Positions 1 through 8,764 of a stretch of DNA of 64,000 nt are shown here, piece by piece. A program made the translations under genes and the position numbers. Source of the DNA: Corynebacterium ulcerans (lineage in GTDB: Bacteria; Actinomycetota; Actinomycetes; Mycobacteriales; Mycobacteriaceae); the NCBI RefSeq assembly GCF_900187135.1, contig NZ_LT906443.1, forward strand, positions 2,389,762 through 2,453,761. Direction: 5' to 3'. The notes beneath the pieces are model-generated. The model saw nothing but the letters and a program-made list of their open reading frames with translations, searched no databases and was not told where the DNA came from. How positions within the stretch are numbered: the stretch's first letter is position 1; each line of letters starts with the position of its first letter.

Positions 1-3000
1 GGCCCTCGTAACCGTGCGGGAGTAGGAGGATCAATGAGGATGTTTGACCCCACTTTGCCTCACCTGAGGAGACGTACTCATCGATGATGGTCTGTGCACC
101 GTTAGCAAAATCGCCGAATTGCGCTTCCCAGGCGACTACTGCTTCGCCGTTTCCTACGGAGTAGCCATACTCAAAGCCCATACCTGCGAATTCGGTGAGG
201 GCGGAGTTATAGACGAGGAACTTGCCGCCGTTACCCTTACGCTCAGCTAGCTCATTGAGCCCGTTGAATTCTGTGCCGTTGCGGGGGTCGGAGACCACTG
301 CGTGACGCTGGGTGAAGGTGCCACGTCGGGAATCCTCACCTGTCAACCGCACAAATTTTCCGCCGGCGGCGAGGGAACCGAAGGCGATGAGCTCTGCCCA
401 ACCCCAGTCGATTCCACCGTTGTGCGCAGAGTCCAGGCGCTTTTGGGCTACTGGTGCCACGCGCGGGTGGAACTCAAAGCCCTCTGGCGCGGTGGCGTAG
501 GCCTGCGCGATCTCCACGAGGTCTTCGCGCGAGATATTGGTTTCCAAGCCGTGGGGAACCTGCTGAGAAGAGGTAATACCCGCCTGTGCCTCAAAGGGCT
601 TCTTCTCAGATTCTTTGACATCGTTGAAAATGGATTCCATCTGGTCGTGGAAGTCACGCTGGACCTTTTCTGCGTCCTCGGCGGTGAGTTCGCCGCGGCC
701 AAGAAGATTTTCCTTGTACTGCTCACGGACGGTCTTGCGAGCGTCGATAAGCTTGTACATCTCTGGCTGCGTCATCGATGGGTCGTCGGCCTCGTTGTGT
801 CCGCGCCGGCGGTAGGAGATCATGTCGATGAAGACGTCTTTGCCAAACTCGCGACGGTATTCGGTAGCCAGCTTGCCCACCCAGACGACTGCCTCGGGGT
901 CGTCGCCGTTAACGTGGAAGACGGGGCAGCCATAGGCTTTAGCCAAGTCCGTGGCGTAGTGGCTGGAACGTGCGGAATCTGGCGTGGTGGTGAAACCGAT
1001 CTGGTTGTTCACAACGATGTGAACGGTGCCGCCGACGGTGTAACCGCGCAGTTGTGCGAGGTTCAAGGTTTCCTGAACAATGCCAAGGCCTGCAAAAGCT
1101 GCATCACCGTGGAGCATCATGGGCATGACGGAATATCCGTCCTTGCCCTTGTCTAGGATGTCTTGCTTGGCGCGGGCGATTCCTTCCAAAACCGGATCGA
1201 CGGCTTCAAGGTGTGAAGGGTTGGCTGCAAGCGAGACCTTGATCTCGTTGTCGCCAAACATCTGGATGTGGTTGCCCTCTGCCCCAAGGTGGTATTTGAC
1301 GTCACCGGAACCACCGGCAGCCTTAGGCTCGATGTGCCCTTCGAATTCGGTGAAGACAGTCGCGAGCGGCTTTCCAACTACGTTGACGAGGACGTTGAGG
1401 CGGCCACGGTGTGGCATGCCAATAACGACTTCGTCCAGGCCCTGGCCCGCAGCGGTGTCGATAGAGGAGTCCATGAGCGGGATAAGAGCTTCTGCACCTT
1501 CGAGGGAGAAGCGCTTTTGTCCGACGTACTTGGTTTGTAGGAAATCCTCAAAGGCCTGTGCAGCATTGAGCTGCTGCAATATGTATTTCTGCTCCGGCTG
1601 GGTGAACTTAGGCATGCCGGCTTCGATGCGATCCTGGAGCCAGAGGCGCTCGTCGCGATCAAGGATATGGGTGTACTCGGACCCAACTTTGAGCGTGTAT
1701 GCGGCGTGTAGCTTGCTGAGCACCTCACGCAGCGTCATGCTTTCCTTGCCGCCGAAACCGCCAACATTGAATGTGCGGTCGAGGTCCCACAACGTGAGTC
1801 CGTGGGTAGCAATATCTAGATCGCGGTGATCTGGTACTGGCATACCCGGCTGGTGCCAACGCAGTGGGTTCGTGTCTGCGATGAGGTGACCGCGGGAACG
1901 GTATGCCTCGATAAGCTGCATAACGCGGGTGTTCTTGTCCACGCCGGTGTTGGGGAGATCCTGAGCCCAGCGCATAGGGGAGTAGGGGATGCCTACGGAC
2001 TCAAAAATGCTGTCCCAGAATGCATCGTCGATAAATAGCTGGCTTAGCGTACGGAGGAATTCACCGGACTCAGCGCCCTGGATGATGCGGTGATCGTACG
2101 TGGATGTAATAGTCACGAGCTTGCCCACACCAAGCTCGGCGAGGCGATCTTGGGAAGCTCCCGCAAACTCTGCTGGGTAGTCCATTGAGCCAACGCCGAT
2201 GATCGCGCCCTGTCCTTGCGTGAGACGAGGCACAGAGTGGCGGGTACCAATTCCACCGGGGTTAGTCAGGGAGATCGTCACACCGGAGTAATCATCCATG
2301 GTGAGCTTGCCCACACGAGAGCGTGCGACGATGTCCTCATATTTGGCGACGAACTCAGAGAAGGAGAGCTTCTCTGCCTCCTTGATAGCTGCTACGACGA
2401 GTGCACGCGTGCCATTCTTTTGCTGCACATCGATGGCGAGACCCATATTGATGTGTTCAGGCGTATGCAGCGTGGGCTTGCCATCAACAACTGAGTAGTA
2501 GTTGTTCATATCGGGATGAGCCATGGTCGCCTTGACCACCGCATAACCGATGATGTGTGTGAACGAGACCTTTCCGCCCTTGGTGCGCTTGAGGTGCTCA
2601 TTAATGATTGCCCGGTTTTCAAACATGAGCTTGACAGGCATATCGCGAACCGAGGTTGCCGTGGGAACCTCGAGCGACTCATCCATGTTTTTGGCAATAG
2701 CCTTGTAGATGCCTTTTAGCGTTTGTTCGCCGGCTTGGGGCATCTCACCTGTGCGCTCCAAGGGGGAAGGTTGAGTTTTCTTCACTTTTTTCTCGGGCTT
2801 AGGGTCTTTAGCAGCCGCCTGAGCTGGTTTATTCTCGCTCTTAGCTGCGACTTCGGCGGATTTCTTCGCCGAAGGGGTGGGCTGAGTGGACGTGTTCTCT
2901 GTGGGAGTGCCCGATTTCTTGGGTGCACCCTGCTCTTCAAAAAGTTCGCGCCATTCCTTATCTACGGACTGCGGATCCTTCTGGAACTGCTGGAACATCT

Positions 3001-3046
3001 CGTCTACCAGCCAATCATTCTGGCCGAAAGTACTAGCGCTGCTCAC
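1..3046 (-). CDS. odhA: 2-oxoglutarate dehydrogenase E1 component with fused E2 domain (partial, C-terminus outside window)
   Basis: Catalyses the ThDP-dependent decarboxylation of 2-oxoglutarate in the TCA cycle. As in other corynebacteria the E1 part is preceded by an E2-type succinyltransferase domain, so it works with AceF and Lpd in a mixed complex. About 1015 codons are visible and the frame is open at base 1; by comparison with the family roughly 220 C-terminal residues lie outside. An E2 catalytic motif DHRIIQG is read near residue 315 and a ThDP motif LHGDAAFAGLG near residue 645; a Pro/Ala/Lys-rich linker follows the first 50 residues. I prefer the GTG at 3046 (MSSASTFGQNDW, the family's usual start), with GAGG about 12 bases upstream; an in-frame ATG at 3064 would add six residues. 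The 143 bases to the upstream gene leave room for its own promoter. Confidence 0.97.
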   Translation of the reverse strand, partial: MSSASTFGQNDWLVDEMFQQFQKDPQSVDKEWRELFEEQGAPKKSGTPTENTSTQPTPSAKKSAEVAAKSENKPAQAAAKDPKPEKKVKKTQPSPLERTGEMPQAGEQTLKGIYKAIAKNMDESLEVPTATSVRDMPVKLMFENRAIINEHLKRTKGGKVSFTHIIGYAVVKATMAHPDMNNYYSVVDGKPTLHTPEHINMGLAIDVQQKNGTRALVVAAIKEAEKLSFSEFVAKYEDIVARSRVGKLTMDDYSGVTISLTNPGGIGTRHSVPRLTQGQGAIIGVGSMDYPAEFAGASQDRLAELGVGKLVTITSTYDHRIIQGAESGEFLRTLSQLFIDDAFWDSIFESVGIPYSPMRWAQDLPNTGVDKNTRVMQLIEAYRSRGHLIADTNPLRWHQPGMPVPDHRDLDIATHGLTLWDLDRTFNVGGFGGKESMTLREVLSKLHAAYTLKVGSEYTHILDRDERLWLQDRIEAGMPKFTQPEQKYILQQLNAAQAFEDFLQTKYVGQKRFSLEGAEALIPLMDSSIDTAAGQGLDEVVIGMPHRGRLNVLVNVVGKPLATVFTEFEGHIEPKAAGGSGDVKYHLGAEGNHIQMFGDNEIKVSLAANPSHLEAVDPVLEGIARAKQDILDKGKDGYSVMPMMLHGDAAFAGLGIVQETLNLAQLRGYTVGGTVHIVVNNQIGFTTTPDSARSSHYATDLAKAYGCPVFHVNGDDPEAVVWVGKLATEYRREFGKDVFIDMISYRRRGHNEADDPSMTQPEMYKLIDARKTVREQYKENLLGRGELTAEDAEKVQRDFHDQMESIFNDVKESEKKPFEAQAGITSSQQVPHGLETNISREDLVEIAQAYATAPEGFEFHPRVAPVAQKRLDSAHNGGIDWGWAELIAFGSLAAGGKFVRLTGEDSRRGTFTQRHAVVSDPRNGTEFNGLNELAERKGNGGKFLVYNSALTEFAGMGFEYGYSVGNGEAVVAWEAQFGDFANGAQTIIDEYVSSGEAKWGQTSSLILLLPHGYEG

Positions 3047-3207
3047 TGCAGGTGCTCGCCTCATTTCTTTGTGAGATTACTTACGTCTATTCACACTGTA
3101 ATAGCTTTTATATAGGCTAACCGGTTTCTCCCCCCAACGACGAAATCCACAGGAAAGTTTTTCGTTCTTAGGAGGAAACTGCTGGAAAGTTCACCGCATA
3201 AAGGCCT

Positions 3208-6200
3208 CTAACTGCGCAATTCTCCTTCGCCATGCGCCCACATTCGGGAGTAAATACCCCCAAACGTGCGGAGTTCTTCGTGGGTTCCTTTCTCCACAAT
3301 TGTGCCCTTGTCAACAACTAATATCTGGTCGGCCTTTGCTGCCGTCGCAAGGCGGTGCGCGATGACGATGGAGGTTCGGTTGCGAGTAAGGCGTTCCGAC
3401 GCTTTCAGGATCGTTGCCTCCGACGCCGGATCTAACGTTGCGGTTGCTTCGTCGAGGAGCAAGACGTCAGGCTCGATCATCTCTGCGCGTGCCAGTGCGA
3501 TGAGCTGACGTTGTCCAGAGGACAAACCTCGCCCTCGTTCTCCTACGCGCGCGTGGAAACCTCCCGTGATGGCGGCAATTGCGGTGAGTGCTCCCACCCG
3601 TCGTGCCGCGTCGGTGATCTCTTGTTGTGATGCGTCGGGACGCCCGTATGCGATGTTATCGGCCACTGTTCCTGTAAAGAGATGCGCTTCTTGGGGAACA
3701 AAGCCCACTCGTTGCCGCCATTGGGCAAGCGGAAGTTCCCGCAGATCAGTCCCCGAGGAAGAGACGGATCCCCGGGTGGGATCATAAAACCGTTCCACTA
3801 ATTTGATGGCTGTGGATTTACCTGCTCCGGTCGGCCCGACCACAGCGACTGTGCTTCCTGGCTCAAAGCGAGCATGAAAATTACGTATGACCTCAGTATC
3901 TGGCGAGTAGGAGAAAGAGACATCAGAGAACTCGATCGGCCCCGCCGCCGCGACGCGCTGATCCCCTCCTAGCGACACAGATGGTTGTGTCGCTAGGAGG
4001 GAGGAGATACGACGAAAACCAACTTGGGCCTGCTGATAAGAATCAAAGACCTGTGACAAGTGCTGGATAGGTGTATAAAGCCTGTCCAGGTAGAGCAGGA
4101 AGGCAACAAGTACTCCAGCCTTGATCTGTCCACTCACAACAAGCTGCGTACCTACCGCAAGAACGGTTGCCTGTAAGAGTTCGCTGACCGCATTGATGCC
4201 AGGAAAATAGACGGCGACGGCAGCTTGCGCCTGGACGCGGGTGCGTCGATACGCTGCTGCACGACGGGCAAAGCACGCAATGGTGTATTCCTCCATGCCT
4301 GCCATCTGGGACGCTTTGAGGCCGTTCATGGCTTCCTGGAACATGGCGTTGACGCTGCTGATTTCCTCGCGTGCCCTGGTGTAGAGGCGTGACGAGATGC
4401 GTCGGAAGAAGAACGTGGCGACGGCCACCACCGGCACTCCTACTAACGCGATAAGAAAGAGCGTGACGTTGGTGAATCCCAGTAACACGAGGATCCCTAT
4501 CAGCGTGGTCAGCGAGACGACAGTCTGCGCCAAACTAGTCTGTAGGAAAGAATTGAGCGCGTCGATGTCGGTGGTCATCCTCGTCATGATGGTTCCCGAC
4601 ATCGTGGTCTCGTAGTAATCCATCCCCAGTTTTTGCAGGTGTGCGTAGGAGCGGACCCTGAGGTGGTACAGAAGCCGTTCTCCCGTACGTGCGGTAAGAA
4701 TCGTGGTGGCTCTATCTGCACCCCACGCAATAACGACGACCGTGAGACCAATTGCGATGATGTCCCAGAGCACGCTCGCATTACCCTGGGTCACGCCATC
4801 GTCGATAGCTCGGCGCACCAGCGTCGGAATAGCAAGGCCCGCGGCAACCCCGACGACATAAAGCCCAATAACAAGGAGGATGAGCATCTGCACCGATCCA
4901 AAAAGGTGATGTGCAGACACCTCGCTTAGTTCTTCCGTAGGAGGGGGACCGGGGCTTTCCGACGCCCGCGGCAACGCATCAACTCGAGCAAGCAGCTCCG
5001 GGGTCGCTGGCATAGATGCTGCAGCAGATCGGCCCCCTCTGCCTCCTGGCTTAGCCCCTGCTGAGGAAGCAGCAGCGCGAATAGCCGAGGAGCTCATCGT
5101 CAAACGTGCATCTGTCTCTGCCGCGGGGACCGGCCACAATGAATCCCAGTGAGGCTCAGCGCCGGAATCAAAGGGAACACTACCCTCCTCGCCGCTTTCG
5201 TCCGTAGGAGGGGAGAGATCCATCAAATGCGCAAACTGCGGATCCTCGCGCATGTCCTCCCCATCTCCTACGCGCGTAACCCGGCCATCTTCCACGAGTG
5301 CGATGCGATCAGAAAAAGACAGAGTGGAATGGCGATGCGCCACCGTAATAATGGTGGTGTCGGGTAGTTCTGTGCGGATGGCCTGGAAGACTGCGCGTTC
5401 TGTAGAAGCGTCGATGGCCGACGTGGCGTCGTCGAGAATGAGCACGCGTGGGCGGGTGGCCAAGGCGCGGGCTATCGCAATGCGCTGTCGTTGCCCACCT
5501 GATAGCGTCAGGCCTCGTTCGCCGACAACCTGGTCAATGCCTTGGGGGAGCGCGGAAATGAAATCTTCCGCCTGAGACCATCGAATTGCTTGGAAGATGT
5601 CCGCATCGCTTAACCCACGTCCCATGTCGATGTTCTCGCGGATGGTTGCAGAATAGAGGAAAGGTTCGTCAAAGACGCAGCCTATGGCGGCGCGGAGGTC
5701 TGAACGGGAAATGGAAGAATAATCCACCCCTCCTACTCGCAGAGATCCGACGGCGGGCCTATAGAAACCTGTGAGTAACTGGACAAGCATCGTTTTACCG
5801 GACCCCGGGGGACCGACTAAAGACACCGTTTCTCCGGCAGCCACAGACAAGGAAAAATCTTTGAGAATCCCATCAAAACTAATGGACTCGCACTCTATCC
5901 CTAAGGGTCCCTCGGGGACAGCAACGGGGTGATCCGGCTCCGCGACTTCCGGCTTTAAATTAATAACGTCCATCACTCTGTCAAAAGAGCTAAGTCCAAG
6001 TTGGACCTGGATCACCATTCCTGCAAGCATGGACACGACTGCGGTCATGGACGTCAGATAAGCGCTGAACGCGAGAAAAGATCCGATAGTGATGTGACCA
6101 CGCAACGCGAGGAAACCGCCGAGACCAATGCCTAGTACTAGCGCGATGTTGGGGAGCTGTTGGACGAGAGGTTTAAAGCGAGCAGTGAGGCGGGCAGAGC

Positions 6201-6900
6201 GCATTTGCTCGGAATAAACCCTCCTACTCAGCGCATCTAAGGTGGCGACTTCGCGGTCTTCTTGTGCAAAGGCTTTGACCACGCGAACACCCGTGACAGT
6301 TTCTTCTATGTGCGTGGCCAAGTTTGCCATCGATTGTTGTGCTGACCAGGTCGCGGCAAAAAGCGTGGAGCGGGAGCGAAGCGACAACCAAATCAGTGGA
6401 GGAATGGATACCACAGCGATAAGCATCAGCCACGGGTTAATCCACGCCAGGATGATTATGGTAAGAGCAATCTTGAGGAAGTGGCCAAGGAGAATGGGAA
6501 ACATGGCCACCATGGCTTGCACCAGGTTGAGGTCCGAGATGGATCGAGAAACCACTTGCCCGGTGATGAGTTGGTCTTGACGGGGGCCGTCGAGAAGCTG
6601 AAGCGAGCGCAGCACATCGATGCGGAGACCGTGCTGGACAGCATTGGACAGAACACCCGCAAAATAACGGCGGCCGAATTGGAATACGTACCGAGATAAC
6701 GCCACAGCAACCAAAATCCATACGACCGCAGACACAGAGTGTCCTGCGGAGCCCGTAGCTGCATCGACTGCAGAGCCGGCTAGGAGGGGGATGGTGGCGT
6801 CGAAAAGCGTAGTAAACACCGTCGAAAGGCTCGCCGCGACCACAACGACGGGTTGACGCCACAACGTGGCTAGGAGAGTGCGGCCAACGTTGGGCGTCAT
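3208..6900 (-). CDS. Fused (two-half) ABC exporter, TMD-NBD-TMD-NBD
   Basis: A 1230-residue membrane exporter with two complete type-IV ABC halves on one chain. Half 1: transmembrane region about residues 1-310, Walker A GPPGSGKT near 361, signature LSGGQ, Walker B LILDDATSA near 487. Half 2: after a Ser/Pro/Gly-rich linker, a second transmembrane region, Walker A GPTGAGKST near 1020, signature LSSGQ near 1125 and Walker B LLLDEATATLD near 1145. Both H-loops (AHRHST, AHRLAT) are present. NBD1 has Asp instead of the catalytic Glu and NBD2 has a non-standard signature, so one composite ATP site is probably degenerate. The substrate cannot be read from sequence; multidrug or lipid export is the family guess. 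ATG at 6900 has AAAGGA about 10 bases upstream. It lies 20 bases after the EcsC-like gene and is probably co-transcribed with it. Confidence 0.93.
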   Translation of the reverse strand: MTPNVGRTLLATLWRQPVVVVAASLSTVFTTLFDATIPLLAGSAVDAATGSAGHSVSAVVWILVAVALSRYVFQFGRRYFAGVLSNAVQHGLRIDVLRSLQLLDGPRQDQLITGQVVSRSISDLNLVQAMVAMFPILLGHFLKIALTIIILAWINPWLMLIAVVSIPPLIWLSLRSRSTLFAATWSAQQSMANLATHIEETVTGVRVVKAFAQEDREVATLDALSRRVYSEQMRSARLTARFKPLVQQLPNIALVLGIGLGGFLALRGHITIGSFLAFSAYLTSMTAVVSMLAGMVIQVQLGLSSFDRVMDVINLKPEVAEPDHPVAVPEGPLGIECESISFDGILKDFSLSVAAGETVSLVGPPGSGKTMLVQLLTGFYRPAVGSLRVGGVDYSSISRSDLRAAIGCVFDEPFLYSATIRENIDMGRGLSDADIFQAIRWSQAEDFISALPQGIDQVVGERGLTLSGGQRQRIAIARALATRPRVLILDDATSAIDASTERAVFQAIRTELPDTTIITVAHRHSTLSFSDRIALVEDGRVTRVGDGEDMREDPQFAHLMDLSPPTDESGEEGSVPFDSGAEPHWDSLWPVPAAETDARLTMSSSAIRAAASSAGAKPGGRGGRSAAASMPATPELLARVDALPRASESPGPPPTEELSEVSAHHLFGSVQMLILLVIGLYVVGVAAGLAIPTLVRRAIDDGVTQGNASVLWDIIAIGLTVVVIAWGADRATTILTARTGERLLYHLRVRSYAHLQKLGMDYYETTMSGTIMTRMTTDIDALNSFLQTSLAQTVVSLTTLIGILVLLGFTNVTLFLIALVGVPVVAVATFFFRRISSRLYTRAREEISSVNAMFQEAMNGLKASQMAGMEEYTIACFARRAAAYRRTRVQAQAAVAVYFPGINAVSELLQATVLAVGTQLVVSGQIKAGVLVAFLLYLDRLYTPIQHLSQVFDSYQQAQVGFRRISSLLATQPSVSLGGDQRVAAAGPIEFSDVSFSYSPDTEVIRNFHARFEPGSTVAVVGPTGAGKSTAIKLVERFYDPTRGSVSSSGTDLRELPLAQWRQRVGFVPQEAHLFTGTVADNIAYGRPDASQQEITDAARRVGALTAIAAITGGFHARVGERGRGLSSGQRQLIALARAEMIEPDVLLLDEATATLDPASEATILKASERLTRNRTSIVIAHRLATAAKADQILVVDKGTIVEKGTHEELRTFGGIYSRMWAHGEGELRS

Positions 6901-6920
6901 AGGCGTGGGTCCTTTGTGCG

Positions 6921-7748
6921 CTAGTCCTTCAACGCCGCAGCTGCAATTTCTGTGGGTTCTGGAACTGAATCTTTGCTCGGAGCAGGTGAGCTAAAAGTCG
7001 CGGGGAGCGGTCCCAGAGACTCATTGGTGTTATTTACCACTTTGGAAGCAAGTTTGCGATTAGCCACGGTGCCAAGTACCGCTCCTACACCCATGGGCAT
7101 GATCTTTCCGATCCATGCTGTCCTGAGCCGTTTGGATACCTGGTTAAGAGCCATGCGCAGAAGTTGATTGTTCACTTCTCCCAGGTTGCGAACCGATAAG
7201 CGCGAGATTGCGGCGACGGAGTTACCGGCATTGATGGAGGCGTCGGCAAGGGCAGAACCTGAAGAGCCCAGGATCGCTACGAGGATAAGAGCTTTTCGAC
7301 GTTCAGGATCGCGGATATCGCCGCCGCGCAAGTATGCGGATGCCACAGTGTAAAAAGCAGCTGCGTCGAGGAAAACGAGCGATTCCGCACTCACTGCCAC
7401 CGCTCCAGTGATAAAACCAATGCCCGGAACAGCGGCTGCGGTTCCCGCACCGGCCCCAGTGCCAGTCGCGAGCCTCATGAAGTGCTTATCCATGAGACGC
7501 TGAATCTCTTGGGGACTTGCCTCAGGGTTACGTGAGCGCAGCCAATCTACATAGCCAGTAATAGCCGAGGACTGTAAGTGCACCGCTTTGTCGAGGGTCT
7601 TAATGAGGACGCGTCCTGCGGGGCCGGCTTCGCTGGCCAAGGCTTGGGGATCGGAGCCATAAGTATCAGTGATCGGCTGGTCGCTATCCTTACCTCTGAA
7701 CAGCACCTTATCGGTGACAGAAGTAATGGCTTTGTTCACAATTCCCAT
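6921..7748 (-). CDS. EcsC-like protein of unknown function
   Basis: A 275-residue protein. Residues about 90-170 form a Gly/Ala-rich hydrophobic stretch (TAAAVPGIGFITGAVAVSAE) like that of EcsC-family proteins, followed by a basic C-terminal half and a Pro/Ser-rich tail. I chose ATG 7748 because AAGGA lies about 10 bases upstream; a TTG at 7757 would sit on the ribosome binding site. The gene is followed after 20 bases by the ABC exporter on the same strand, so a membrane-related role with that transporter is plausible. In Bacillus, EcsC sits with an ABC transporter (EcsAB); that parallel is suggestive only. No catalytic motif is visible. Confidence 0.8.
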   Translation of the reverse strand: MGIVNKAITSVTDKVLFRGKDSDQPITDTYGSDPQALASEAGPAGRVLIKTLDKAVHLQSSAITGYVDWLRSRNPEASPQEIQRLMDKHFMRLATGTGAGAGTAAAVPGIGFITGAVAVSAESLVFLDAAAFYTVASAYLRGGDIRDPERRKALILVAILGSSGSALADASINAGNSVAAISRLSVRNLGEVNNQLLRMALNQVSKRLRTAWIGKIMPMGVGAVLGTVANRKLASKVVNNTNESLGPLPATFSSPAPSKDSVPEPTEIAAAALKD

Positions 7749-7929
7749 TGATTCCAATCCTTACAATATATGGGCGAAATACGGATTAAGTATTCATTGT
7801 TTTTAACGACCAGCGCAGCGAGATGTTCCAAAAACTAGGTCACGATATAGCCACAATTGGGACAGAAACCGTTACCTGCACATGAGAGTGGCTACGTATG
7901 GCCTGAAAGTACGTCGCTTGCAAACACCA

Positions 7930-8745
7930 TCAGGCAGGCGACTGTGCGTACCGTTCGGCCTCTTCAACTTCTGCCAAACTCGGCTGGATTCCCGTGTATA
8001 GAGCGAACTGTTCGGCAGCCTGAAGCGCGACCACCTCGCCGCCGTTGATTACTTGCTTTCCTAGTCGCTGTGCAGCGAGCACTAGAGGGGTCTCAACCGG
8101 ATAGGCAACGACATCAAAAATAAGGGAGGCGGCACTGATTTCCTCATCAGTGAAAGCTTGTACATCGTGGTCGTCGCCCGTCATCCCCAGCGGTGTCACA
8201 TTAACTAGCATCTCGCTATCGTGCGGAACACTTTCGGCATAGCTCCATCCGTATTGCTGAGCGAGAGCCTCGCCAGTGACAGGGTTACGCGCGACTACGG
8301 TACCCACCATGCCATGATCAGCAAGAGCAGCAACAACAGCATTAGCCATACCGCCAGAGCCTCGGACAGCTACCGACAAACTAGGAGAGACTTCGTGCGA
8401 ACGCAGCAATGACGCGACCGCCACATAGTCGGTGTTATAGCCGGTAAGAACCCCGTTGTCGTTGACGATGGTATTAACTGCATTGATGCGCTCGGCGGAT
8501 GGGTGGAGAGAATCAATAAGCGGAATGACATCTTGCTTATACGGCATAGATACACCCGCCCCACGAATATCAAGACCCCGGATACCGGCCACAGCAGCAG
8601 TAATATCCAAAGGAGCTATCGCCTTGTACACAAAGTTCAGCCCCAACCGCTCATAAAGCCAGTTGTGGAATCGCACACCGTGGTGAGACGGACGCGCAGC
8701 GAGGGAAATACACAGTTTTGTATCGCGGTCGACGTGATTAACCAT
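7930..8745 (-). CDS. Shikimate dehydrogenase (AroE) family protein
   Basis: A 271-residue NADP-type dehydrogenase of the AroE family. Visible family motifs: VSMPYKQD with the catalytic-type Lys near residue 68, NAVNTIV and GYNTDY, a Rossmann-like GSGGMANAV segment, and a C-terminal INGGEVVALQAAEQF. The usual N-terminal shikimate-binding SxS motif is not obvious: the start reads CISLAARPSHHG. This makes it a divergent paralogue that may act on another substrate rather than being the sole biosynthetic AroE. ATG 8745 is used because AGGGGA precedes it closely; the open frame continues upstream to 8835 but lies inside the divergent esterase gene. The two genes run back to back with start codons at most about 20 bases apart. 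Confidence 0.88.
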   Translation of the reverse strand: MVNHVDRDTKLCISLAARPSHHGVRFHNWLYERLGLNFVYKAIAPLDITAAVAGIRGLDIRGAGVSMPYKQDVIPLIDSLHPSAERINAVNTIVNDNGVLTGYNTDYVAVASLLRSHEVSPSLSVAVRGSGGMANAVVAALADHGMVGTVVARNPVTGEALAQQYGWSYAESVPHDSEMLVNVTPLGMTGDDHDVQAFTDEEISAASLIFDVVAYPVETPLVLAAQRLGKQVINGGEVVALQAAEQFALYTGIQPSLAEVEEAERYAQSPA

Positions 8746-8751
8746 GTCCCC

Positions 8752-8757
8752 TACTGT
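8752..8757 (+). promoter_or_regulatory. Candidate -10 box for a leaderless esterase mRNA
   Basis: TACTGT ends seven bases before ATG 8765. A -35-like TCGACG lies at 8729-8734 with a 17-base spacer. The distance to the ATG would place transcription start at or next to the start codon, which fits the lack of a ribosome binding site. The elements sit over the first codons of the divergent aroE-like gene. Confidence 0.4.
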
Positions 8758-8764
8758 AGAACAT

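Noticed and set aside
302..1829. Open frames of up to 284 codons on the plus strand
   Set aside because: They lie opposite odhA, whose minus-strand reading matches OdhA throughout; the plus frames are shadows of its codon bias.
3107..3122. DtxR-like half site TAGGCTAACC between odhA and the ABC exporter
   Set aside because: Only the core half matches; the outer positions of the 19-base palindrome do not fit, and no iron gene is adjacent.
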